Positions 31,435 through 61,814 of a stretch of 64,000 nucleotides of DNA are shown piece after piece (the first letter of the stretch is position 1; every line of letters begins with the position of its first letter). Source of the DNA: Siphlonurus alternatus (taxonomy: Eukaryota > Arthropoda > Insecta > Ephemeroptera > Siphlonuridae); the NCBI GenBank assembly GCA_949825025.1, contig OX463786.1, forward strand, positions 8,419,094 through 8,483,093, in the 5' to 3' direction. The notes below the pieces were generated by a model, which ran no database searches, was not told where the DNA came from, and saw only the letters and a list, made by a program, of their open reading frames with translations. Made by a program: the position numbers and the translations under genes.

Positions 31435-32115
31435 TTATCTTAATGTAGAGCTCCTTTCAGGACAAAAATGAGTTAGTATTTTCTAAAAATCATTCAAGTG
31501 ATCCACCGTATCGAACCGAAAAAAAAATCTCTCACATAAATCTTTGCCAGAAAATAAATCCAAAGTCAGAGTAATTAAACGAGTCGCTTAACATTTTAAG
31601 GCCTTACCTATATAACCAAGACACTCGAATATCTCGAAAAAAAAAACCCTAGGTCTTAGGAGATATGAAAAAAATATAGCGATGTTCTGTGACACGAGCT
31701 TTAACCAAAAACCAAATATTTTTTTTCGCTCGAATCCATTTATCCGTAAAAAATAACAGTCTATATAATAGCAATGTTCATTCCCATAAGAGTTTTTCTT
31801 TATTTTTGTACGGAAAAATGGTTTGGAGCCAAAAAATTTGGTTGGTCATAGAACCAAAGAATTAATATTTTTTCTATGATAGAAAATCGTTACATTTTTC
31901 ATACCACCTAACGGTGTATTTCTTTCTTTTATTTTCAAGATATTCGAGGGTCTTTGTAAACGACACGTTTGCTGTAACTTTGGAATTTTTTCTGGCAAAC
32001 CTATAAGAGATAGAATTTTTTGGAATTCGGTTTGATATGGAGGACCACTTGAATTATTTTAAAAAAATACTAACTCAATTAACTGATAGGAACCTCATAG
32101 GAACTCTACTTTAAG
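31435..32115. repeat. Large diverged fold-back
   Basis: TAGAGCTCCTTTCAGGA near the left and TCCTATGAGGTTCC/AGGAACTCTA-like sequence near the right; GAGTTAGTATTTT pairs with AAAATACTAACTC. About 680 bp with internal mismatches; TATTCGAG and CTCGAATA blocks inside. Confidence 0.5.
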
Positions 32116-33487
32116 CTGAAATTACACGGTACAAAATTTCAAATTATTGAACACTGCATTCAATTTTTCATTTTTTATAAGAAAATTTCCACGCTATTTG
32201 TTTGTATTATAGAGACTTTTTTTTTTTTTTTTTTTTTTTTTTGTAAGAAAATATTGATAAAAAAATGTATCATGTAATAACGTCTTTCATAAATCAAGGA
32301 ATTTATACACAGTATGCCTGGTATACTGCGCTCGTGATGTTATATGAAAAATCAGGTCTTTCTAAGTACTATGGGAGTTTTATCCAGGGCAGACTATATA
32401 TATGCGACCCAGGAAATTTTAGTACTTTCTAATAAAGTTAAATCACTAAATTTGGAATAATAAAAAATAACTATATCATTATATATTATATTACATTACA
32501 ATCAAGTGGAAATTAACAGGCATCAGAAAAATATTTCAGAGATTAAATTATTTTAATGAATTTTGGTTACATTAATTTGATGAAAACGGTATTAAAAATA
32601 AAATTTCACTACAAAATGAAAAAAAAAAAAAAAATGTATTAAACATTTATTCTTAAAAGAAGGGCATTTCAATTTTAATTAATGCAGAAGGAAATTAAAA
32701 ACTAAAATTTAAACTTGCATACAAGTACTCAAAATTACGTATAATATATTAAGAAAATTCCATTTTCAAACTCGTACGTAATTAATTTAATTTAAATACT
32801 CGGTTTATTAAGCAATTAATTATTAATATATACTTATATTGCATGTTACAGTATTTTTAGTCTTGTCTTGATTTATATTTTGTCCAATGGACACGCGCGT
32901 GCCATGCCTTATAAGTTTTTTTTTTTTTTTTTTGCATAAATGAATGAATGTAGATGATAATGGGTACCAAATTATTTTTTTAATGACATATAATTTTAAA
33001 TATATTTTTAAAACCAATTGTATATATATATATTTGCAACTAAAAATATATTTAGTAGTTTCATTTTTTTTTTCCTTAAAAAACATAATTGTACATAGGA
33101 TTTCTATGAAATATCATTAAATAATTTATTTCAGTTTTTAGTGTAATTTGTTAAAAATTTAGTGAAAATTCTAGTGAAATCCTAAAAAAAAAATCGCACC
33201 TGCGGCGGGCTACTGGGGAGCTACGCCCTCCCAGACCCCCCTTTCGAGTGTTAGCCTCAGCCTCTGTGGGCCGTCGTTCCTTCTCGCTCGGTGGGCCGTT
33301 GCGGCCCAGGGAATCAATAATTAATAAAATAAAAATAAGACTAGCTAGCTGATGCAATTTTTTTAAAATGTTGTATTTTTTCACCCCATTATTTTTATTT
33401 CTTTTTAATACGTGCACTATATAACGTAATAAATATAGCTTAATATAATTTGAGTAAATCATTTTAGTTAAATCAAGTAATATTCAT

Positions 33488-33980
33488 CAGCAGTGGGCAT
33501 ACATGACAAAAATGTGTGAATTGCTCCAAAATACCAATCAATCAAGTAATTCATCAATATAACCACTTTTATATTATTTTTATTACTTTTATGATATTAG
33601 TTTTATGATTAGTTTTATTAGTTTTATATACAAATATATTATATAGTACACTGATGTAATTCGGATATTAAATTTTTTCGGAAGAAGATTGAGTTCTATA
33701 TATTATTATATAGGTATAATGCTTTCTAAACACAGTTCATATATATATATGAACTGTGTTTAGAAAGCATTATTTATATAATAATATATATATATATAGA
33801 ACTCAATTTTCTTCCGAAAAAATTTAATAGCCTAATTACATCAGTGTACTATATAACTATATAATATATTTGTATATAAAACTAATAAAAATAATATAAA
33901 AGTGGTTATTATTGATGAATTACTTGATTGATTGGTATGTTGGAGCAATTTACACATTTTTGTCATGTATGCCCCTGCTG

Positions 33981-33985
<5 letters not shown>
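33488..33985. repeat. Large palindrome with TA-microsatellite centre and edge
   Basis: CAGTGGGCATACATGACAAA pairs with TTTGTCATGTATGCCCCTG. The centre is CACAGTTCATATATATATAT followed by its complement. Arms of about 240 bp differ mainly by TA-repeat length. Confidence 0.75.
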
Positions 33986-34017
<32 letters not shown>

Positions 34018-34076
34018 GGTTTAATAGACAATAATGGTTGCATTTTTTTATTTCATAATTAGAAAATATACCTAAA

Positions 34077-34165
34077 ATTATGCTTTTCTGAATTTTTTCA
34101 GATTTTTTGGAGTGCGGGAACTAATTTTAAAAAAATATTTAAAATTTCTGAATTAGGGTGGTACA
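34077..34165. mobile_element. Partial family A/B MITE arm
   Basis: AATTATGCTTTTCTGAATTT, TTCAGATTTTTTGGAGTGCG and GGAACTAATTTTAAAAAAAT match one arm of the fold-back families; no opposite arm follows. Confidence 0.4.
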
Positions 34166-35081
34166 CCTGATGGGACAACCGTGACGTCATTTGTCGTGCT
34201 GTGATGCAACGTTGCTGCAGGACATCGGTGATCTGGCGAGAACTGGTCACCGCACTCTCCAACACTGTTCTTGATGCCTGTTTTATATTTTTAAGGCATG
34301 TTGAGACGAGCCAGAATTAATCATTTATTTAGTTGCCATAATTCTTTGGTAGGAAAAAGCTACGCAGTGTTCGATATAATATAGAAAATATAATTAATCT
34401 ACATAGTGCAGCAGCATTATTAATTTTGGACTAAAGAAAACTAGTTAGTTAAAATTAATACAGTATTTTAATTGTAAGAAATGCAACTCGTATGATCCAT
34501 CCTGCAGGCTTTCGATCGAGGCGCCTCGATCATGGCCCATAATATATATATAACTCACCTTATTTTGAGCACTGCATGCTTATACAAATAGTTTGAAATG
34601 ATTTTTTCACATTGATATAATACGAATATACGAGACCTATATCTGTATAAGGTATAAACATAATTATGTAGTAATATTAAAATTATATTGTTATCGCACC
34701 ATGTAATTTTGCTTATTTATAATATAAGAAAAAAAACAAGAAAATATAATTAAAATAATTATTATAAATATTTGGAGTATTTTTATTAATGTTACTAAAT
34801 AATGAGATTGTAATATTTTATTGCAATTAACAATTTACAACATCACTTACTTTACGTATGTGATATTATGTGAAGCAAAAACAAAAAAATCATGCAAAGA
34901 ATAAAACTGTTCGTTTCTGTATATTTCATTGTGAATAAAAAATGAAAATATTAATTTGTGAATTGCGATATCTATTTTTTTTTACCAACATAAATGTTCG
35001 AAAATTGAGTTCAATGTACATTAGGATGTTGTCATTCATGTCCTTTTTTATTTTTGTTGATACGGATCACTCCTAACTCGC

Positions 35082-35270
35082 GCTATATATGCGACCACGA
35101 GTACGAGAAAACGTGGTCGCGGCCGCCGCGCGGCCGTACGCTTGCATGTAAAAGATCGCTTCGACCTTAAGCGATGTGACGTCATCGCTACTAGCCGCGT
35201 GGCATTCTTTCGCTCATATCTAGACAACGGTGCGACCTAAGCAACTAAAACTTGCGTCCGGACTCTTAAT
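35082..35270. other. CpG-rich patch in AT-rich DNA
   Basis: Dense CpG over about 190 bp, including GTGGTCGCGGCCGCCGCGCG, TGACGTCATCGC and GCGTCCGG, in contrast to the AT-rich island. No ORF or RNA gene is recognised. It could be a promoter remnant or TE-derived. Confidence 0.35.
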
Positions 35271-35406
35271 TGTGAGGACCATATCTGCACATGAATTTTC
35301 AAGTTCAGGAACAAGTATTAAATAGTAAGCAAGTTCTGCATTGCTCTCTGCTTTATACAACTGAGTCTAAAGACAGATAGCTGTATTTTTAGCCTGTTAT
35401 GACGTC

Positions 35407-35560
35407 CATGCGCGGATTCAGAAAAAAAAAACGGGTGCATGCATGGGCTGCCTCCAATAAGGCCATAATGTTAAATAAAAAAGTTGCCCATGTTAAATCC
35501 AACTCTTCGGGGGAGGGGGCCGTCTACAGCCCCCCTCCCCCTTTCCTGGATCCGCGCCTG
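35407..35560. mobile_element. Short hAT MITE (154 bp)
   Basis: CATGCGCGGATTCAG and CTGGATCCGCGCCTG ends, flanked by ATGACGTC (35399-35406) and ATGACGCC (35561-35568), a 7-of-8 TSD. A related fragment starts near 50265. Confidence 0.7.
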
Positions 35561-35689
35561 ATGACGCCATCGATCGAGTCATGCTGATCCGATGCATGAT
35601 TAATTATAAACTTAATTATATAATTATATTGAATAGTAACGTACGTGCCATGATTTTTATAAGTAGATGCAATAATATAATAATAACCA

Positions 35690-35860
35690 GTGGTGAAGGT
35701 AGTTTTAATATTTTACAAGTGCGCTTCAGATAGAGGCCTGAAGGGCCAAAAACCACTCCGGTGGCCCAGTTGTATCATGTCCGGAGGCACGATTTTTTGG
35801 GAAAAAGGGGCGTGGCTTCTTATTTTTTAATATTGAAATGTTGTTTTAAAATTGATTTAT
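35690..35860. mobile_element. Fragment of the CAGTGGTGAAAGT hAT element, inverted
   Basis: CAGTGGTGAAGGTAG, then GCGCTTCAGATAGAGGCCTG and AAAAAGGGGCGTGGCTTC, equal to the reverse complement of the right end of 22889-24738. The remainder is missing or diverged. Confidence 0.65.
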
Positions 35861-36008
35861 AGTATTTGAATATATCTTCATTTTAAGTAAAATTAAATAA
35901 TTATCCAAACGTTGAAAAATTAACTAAATAAATAACAATTTAATGAGTGATTTAAATTAATTTCTTAAAAAAAAATCAAAAATATTCCTTGTGCTATATG
36001 CTATATCT

Positions 36009-36439
36009 CAGAGGGGTGTCAAACTCGCAGCCCGCGAGGTCGTTTTCAGTTGCCCGTCAACAAATAATAAAAATAATTGAGTTTACGAATAAAAACAGAA
36101 AAATAAAATCGTCGAATTTAAAAAAATCGGCTTCAAAAACTTAAATTAATAATTAAATTTTATTTTTAGTGAAATATCCCTATGTTTCTGTATAAAAATG
36201 TTAAAAAATATGAACTGCCATGACCCCGTTTCTAAAAAATAAAAAAAAATGCGTCTGAGGCGGGCTACGGGGGCCGGGGGGCTAGCGCCCCCAGACCCCT
36301 TACTGTATCGAAGCCCTGCACTACCTCGACTTCAAAACCGTATCCCCCCTCTCCCCCCACCACGCAAGGCCCCACGGCCCGCGGTCAGCTGCAGTTTCTC
36401 CCATGTGGCCCGCCACTAGAAATGAGTTTGACACCCCTG
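36009..36439. mobile_element. Non-autonomous hAT element (431 bp)
   Basis: CAGAGGGGTGTCAAACTCG and GAGTTTGACACCCCTG ends, with exact 8-bp TSD CTATATCT at 36001-36008 and 36440-36447. Ends of the CAGGGGTGTCAAACTC type are widespread among animal hAT elements. Confidence 0.85.
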
Positions 36440-36597
36440 CTATATCTAATAATCTAATAATTTTATTAATCAGCTAATAAAAATTTTAATATGAAAAAAA
36501 AAAATCACTACAGTGATTTCTACAGCAAATCGATCTTTATTGTTTAAATGACAGCAGAATTAATATAGTAAAAATACTTCACAGTTAACTTTTAAGG

Positions 36598-36975
36598 GTA
36601 TTATGGGTAAGGTAATGCGAGCCCAATGTTAAAAAAAAAAAAAAAATCTCACACATGAAATTTATGAACAAAATTTAAAATGTTCTCCCTTACATCCCCT
36701 AATATCAGTGACTAAAATATCAGGAATGCAGACAAATTCAGCTAGTTTTTGAGTTATGATTTTTAAAGTTGACTAATTTAATTAAAATGGATTTTTCCAT
36801 TTTAAAGTAGTCAACTTTAAAAGTTCATAACTCAAAAACTATACGAATTTATGTACCTGATATTTTTGCTACTGATAGGGGATGTAGAGGAGAACATTTT
36901 CTTATTTTTTTTCCCCCATAATTTTCATGATATCATTTTTTTAAAATTATTTTTAACGTTGAGCGCGTGCGTTAG
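36598..36975. repeat. Fold-back element, family G copy 2 (diverged)
   Basis: GGTAAGGTAATGCGAGCCCA at the left and GAGCGCGTGCGTTAG at the right. Inside, AAAATGTTCTCCCTTACATC pairs with GATGTAGAGGAGAACATTTT. Same arrangement as 12413-12776. Confidence 0.55.
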
Positions 36976-38254
36976 TTTCCCCTGAATTACGATTTGAAAT
37001 GCTTTATAATTTAATCAAATATTACATTTTTTTAAATATTTAACTTAATAATGCTTTAAATGCCTTAAAAAATTATTTAAGAAAAAAATTTCAAAAATAG
37101 AGAATTATTTTTATTATTATAAATTGTAATGCTTATATTTGTTTCGGTAATTAACTTTTATTTATTTTAGATCTTGTTGTTATTGTTCTCCCTTGGCATC
37201 GATTATAAGAATTAAAACCTAGCCATATTAAATATATGGTCCAACTGTACAGTCATCTCGACATCTCGGCCCCTATATAGCTGCTGCTTTATGGCTCGAT
37301 CGCTACTTATACTTGCTCGCAATGTTAGAGTCACATGAATGCACGTGACTAAATTTTTGCGATACTTAATCTTCAAAAAATTAAAAAAAAAAAAAAAGAT
37401 TAAAGTTATTTGTTTGTTTTCTACAAAATTCATTACAATGAAGAATTTTTTAAGGAATTAATTTTATTAACCTAGCACTGACGTTACTGACTACAATTTG
37501 ATCTCCTAAATATGCAATGCGATCCCGAATCCTTTGCCCCGCTTCGTTTGAACTCCGGCCTTGCGTAAATTAGACCCTCTTAACTACCTACCTATAATAC
37601 GTGGGACAGAGAAGGCACTGCTCCCCTCTACCTCCTGAATTTAATATAATTAAAAATTAATTTGCATTAATATACAAATGTACAGTAAATGAAACAGGAA
37701 AAATATGTATAGTTTAAGTCCGTGGTTTAGTATTTATGACGCATCAGCAAAAAGTTGTTTTGCAGAATTTATATATACTTTAATTAATTTTATTAGTTGC
37801 AGTCAAAAAATAAAATATAGTGTTTTTTTTTTATGCATTAAAAAAAAATTAAAGCAAATAAAATAGTCGTCGCAGATAATATAACATAATATATATGCTT
37901 CATAAAAATAATTTATTTCAATCATATATTCATATTTCATTCAATCGATCGTAATTTAAGTAGATTAAATATGAAATTTAATGCCTATTAACTTTGAAAA
38001 CTGCATATTTTATTTTATACACTTTTGATACTGGGAAACCGTATTGATAATTTTCTTTAATATATAACGTACTTTTAATAAAAATTACTAATCTCTTATA
38101 TCTTATATGTAATTCTCATAATTATACCTTCCGCTATAATAATCATGTATTACAATACATCCTTGTGTGTGGTTCCCTGGTTCCCCAAGCTTTAAACATC
38201 ACTTTGGTCCATTGATAAAAAGTAGAGGTGTACGTCCGCGCGTCCTGCATGATT

Positions 38255-38365
38255 AGGTTTTCCATGGTTCCCTCAGTCTCATGGCACTTGGGCGTCTTGG
38301 GCACCTCAGCAAATGCTGGGACGCGTAACAGGCCATGCCGTGGCCACCAGCCATAACTACCTTAA
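38255..38365. repeat. SINE-like fragment
   Basis: GGTTTTCCATGGTTCCCTC, then CAGCAAATGCTGGGACGCG and GCCATGCCGTGGCCACCAG resemble a SINE-type tail I associate with insect genomes (tTTTCC.TGGTTTCCC and AAATGCTGGG). Recognition is from memory only. Confidence 0.35.
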
Positions 38366-38694
38366 TGGACAACATACACGAAATTTTTTTATTGAGGTAC
38401 CAAATTTTGCTACTCTTAATTTTTACAGATTTTTTTGAGACCCGGAACTATTTTTAAATAATTATTGAAAGCCCTGCGATTTCAATTGGCACCCCTGCAG
38501 CCTTAGTAAAAAGTATATAGACTGGACGCCTATTGACGCCTCTAGGGGGCGTGGCCGCACTTTCAATAATTATTTAAAAATAGTTCTGGGTCTCAAAAAA
38601 ATCTGAAAAAATTCAGAGTAGCATAATTTGGTACACCAAATTCATTTCTGCAATAAAGAAATTTCATGTACTATGTTGTCCATTATCCCTTAGA
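38366..38694. mobile_element. Family A MITE copy, inside the island
   Basis: ATGGACAACATACACGAAAT and TACTATGTTGTCCAT ends. The left arm lacks the TTGCAGAAATGAATAG block kept in other copies; the central GGGGGCGTGGCCGC is kept. Confidence 0.6.
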
Positions 38695-39004
38695 TGCACC
38701 CATTTACCCCGCCGCGAGCTGTAAGTTCTTAGGGGTGCCTGTATATACAGTGTATATATATCCTTAATTGTAAAAAAAAAAAAATAACAAATTAATTAAT
38801 TAATAAAAAAATAAATATAAAAAAATATTTTTAATGTTTTGTATATTGCATCATATATTGTATTTGATCTGCTACCTATCAATTAATTTAATTTTTTTCC
38901 CCTCCCTTGCGCTATAAAAGCTTAAAAATCTCATAGAGTTAAAGAAGTAAACAAATTGTGACATTAATTAATTCTTAAACTATTATAGCTGCAATGTATG
39001 TATT

Positions 39005-39665
39005 AAAGTAGAGTGAGCGCGAGTTCATTTTTTTAATATTTTATTTTTTAAAAATAGTTTAAGCTGCCCTTTATTGAGAAATGAAAACCAAAAAATTCCA
39101 TCTCAAATAGTTTCACCACAAAAAATTCCCAAAGTTGGTGTTTCGGAGGCCTTTAACGTGCATGCAGCCTTTTATGGAACATAAAACCGCGTTTTACTCC
39201 AACTTTTTCTGAACTATATGGTACCATTTAAAAAATACTTTCGTAATCTATGATGAGTTCTTTAATGAATTTTCAAATAAAAAAAAATTTTACGGGGTCG
39301 TTTTCTTCGAAAAAAATCACGAAAATCCTTATATGGGAATTAACCCGCAAAAACTTAAAGATTTTTTTCCGAAAAAAAGGCTCCGTAAAATTTGTTTTTA
39401 TTATTTAAAAATCCTTTAAAGAATTCATCATAGATTACGTAGGTATTTTTTAAATGGTAGCATAGTTCAGAAAATTTTGGAGTAAAACGCGGTTTTATGT
39501 TCCATAAGGCTGCACGTCAAAGGCCTCCAAAATACCAACTTTGGGAATTTTTTGTGGTGAAACTATTTGAGATGGAATTTTTTGGTTTTCATTTCTCAAT
39601 AGAGGGCAGCTTAAACTATTTTTAGAAAATATAATATTAAAAAAAAATGCAATCGCTCACTCTAC
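39005..39665. repeat. Large fold-back, family H copy 2
   Basis: AGTAGAGTGAGCGCG and CGCTCACTCTACT ends. The arms match 29443-30092 (GGTGTTTCGGAGGCCTTTAA, GAATTCATCATAGATTACGT). Confidence 0.7.
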
Positions 39666-40094
39666 TGTAATGATATTCTATATATATAATGATCAATAAA
39701 AAAATATATGATATAGTCATATAGTTGATGTCTATATTATAGCTAGTGCTGAGAGTATGATATAATTAGATAATTTGATATAAAACATCAATCGGCGAGT
39801 CACACGTATGATTCGAGTATATATAGAACCACGGCTCCACAGCGCTGCATGTCACAGCTTATATCCCATTATTCATTATTCAATCATAGTATCGTTCACT
39901 TCACTTAAACCTACTGCCACTCCGCCACTGCCCACTTCGTTCTGAGGGTCCCTCCTAGCTATGCGCCCTTTATACTCGTAAAGTAAGTAATGGGACTTTC
40001 TTTTGTATCAGGAATTAAGTCAGCTGACAATATTTTAGTGAAAATGCACCTGACATTATGCTGACTTGAAGGCAATGCTTTAAAAAGTTAACCC

Positions 40095-40164
40095 CCTCGA
40101 GGACTCGAACCTGCAACGTAACGATTTGAAAGCCGACACGCTTACCACTGCGCCACGGCAGGTC
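40095..40164 (-). repeat. tRNA-like sequence (probable SINE head or tRNA pseudogene)
   Basis: On the minus strand an A-box-like TGGCGCAGTGGT and a B-box GGTTCGAGTCC are spaced as in tRNA genes. The anticodon and T stems do not pair well and the acceptor ends do not match, so I do not call a working tRNA. It lies about 65 bp from the right-edge array. Confidence 0.45.
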
Positions 40165-40228
40165 GTTGCAGAAGTCGCTGCTAGTCTTCATATTTAACAT
40201 TCTTTTTGACGTGCAAATAAGGTGCTCA

Positions 40229-40397
40229 ACGCTATTCGCACGGAAAAAACGTGCGAATAGCAACTACACGTTAAATTCGCTATTCGCAGAGAAATAACGT
40301 GCGAATAGCACGCACTCGTAAAAGGTGCTATTCGCAAGGAAATAACGTGCGAATAGCGGCTGTAGCCTTATTCGCACGGAAATAACGTGCGAATAGT
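40229..40397. repeat. Palindromic array, right edge of the island
   Basis: Four units of forward CTATTCGCACGG (or one-base variants) facing CGTGCGAATAG across GAAATAA-like spacers, with units about 37-48 bp apart. The last unit ends directly at the duplication junction (40397/40398). The same motif forms the left edge at 26069-26360. Confidence 0.85.
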
Positions 40398-40484
40398 CAA
40401 GGTTGAATGGCAACTTAGGAGGAAGGAATAAAGGAAATGATGGTGGATGGGATATTAATCAAATTATTAATTTAAAATACTTGC

Positions 40485-40592
40485 CTTCGCCGTGAGCTTT
40501 TGTAAATCTTGAGGATTATAACTTTTTCTTAACAAAAGCCATAGTAGCCATAAAACAAGACCTGCTTCCAAAACAATATGATAAGTTGGAGC
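40485..40592 (-). CDS. SPTLC1 exon 2, distal duplicate
   Basis: Same as 25117-25224, including the GC donor. It could serve an alternative, distal SPTLC1 transcript splicing to exon 3, or be non-functional. Confidence 0.45.
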
Positions 40593-40654
40593 CTGTAAAC
40601 AAAATTTCAATCTTTAATATCACAGTGAAAATATCAAATATATAATCATATTAC

Positions 40655-40702
40655 CTGTCTAAATGCTTCATAAAACTCTGCTAATACACTTTCAGTACCC
40701 AT
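40655..40702 (-). CDS. SPTLC1 exon 1, distal duplicate
   Basis: Same as 25287-25334 ([16 protein letters not shown]), with the duplicated promoter upstream. Confidence 0.45.
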
Positions 40703-41105
40703 TATTAAAAAATATGCGACACAATTTTTTAAAAATCAGATAACACAGCTTTGGTTTTTATGAATCACTTTTCTACCGGCACGCCCCACTGATTCACTGA
40801 ACAGGTGCCACCTTCGATGTACCAACTGAAATAATTATAATTTTACTTCACAAAAAATGTCAAAATACAAAAAATAATAAATTTAAAAAATTAGTTATAA
40901 TTTTTCAAATTAAATTTAAAAATCAGTAGGAGAAATTAGTTTAAAAAATTGATAAAAAAAAATTAAATGTAAGTTGGCATGTATAATTTTTATCAGCTGT
41001 TCACAAGGCTACGCCCCCTAAATTTTTTGCAGTGAACCCGGCTCGTGAAAAATCAATAATATCCGTAACTTCCAGGGATATTATGCGTGTAATAAGTTTT
41101 AGAAA
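40703..41105. promoter_or_regulatory. Shared divergent promoter, copy 2
   Basis: The same 403 bp as 25335-25737. This copy is nearest to the intact amine oxidase gene and is therefore its probable promoter. Confidence 0.6.
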
Positions 41106-61613
<20,508 letters not shown>

Positions 61614-61775
61614 CTACCTCGGTGTATTTTTGTCAGTCAGTTTTGGGTGTTCTTGATTATTTGATGTGCCATTCTATGATATTGTTTTTTTCAAATCAAA
61701 ATTTTCAAATTTACTATTTAAAATATATTTTTTAAACACACGATATGGTCTTACTTATAAAATGTGAGCTACGTG

Positions 61776-61814
<39 letters not shown>

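Larger units (their letters stand above)
26058..40397. other. 14.34-kb island between the duplicated promoter blocks
   Basis: Bounded on the left by a palindromic-motif array starting about 10 bp from the junction, and on the right by a similar array ending at the junction. Inside are non-autonomous hAT elements, fold-backs, a LINE tail and a tRNA-like sequence. I find no intact ORF resembling a host or transposase gene. Several repeats inside carry extra TA or TATA steps compared with relatives outside. Not assignable to a known element type. Confidence 0.6.

Noticed and set aside
40095..40164. Functional tRNA gene
   Set aside because: A and B boxes fit, but the anticodon and T stems do not pair and the acceptor ends do not match.
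40229..40397. CRISPR-like array (repeats of about 30 bp with spacers)
   Set aside because: The surroundings are clearly eukaryotic, the repeats are themselves palindromic and vary, there are only four units, and no cas gene exists.
26058..40397. Integrated large DNA virus (arrays resemble viral hr repeats)
   Set aside because: No viral gene, capsid or polymerase frame is visible; the content is host-type repeats.
40485..40702. A second complete SPTLC1 gene
   Set aside because: Only exons 1-2 and the promoter are duplicated; no second copies of exons 3-10 are in the window.
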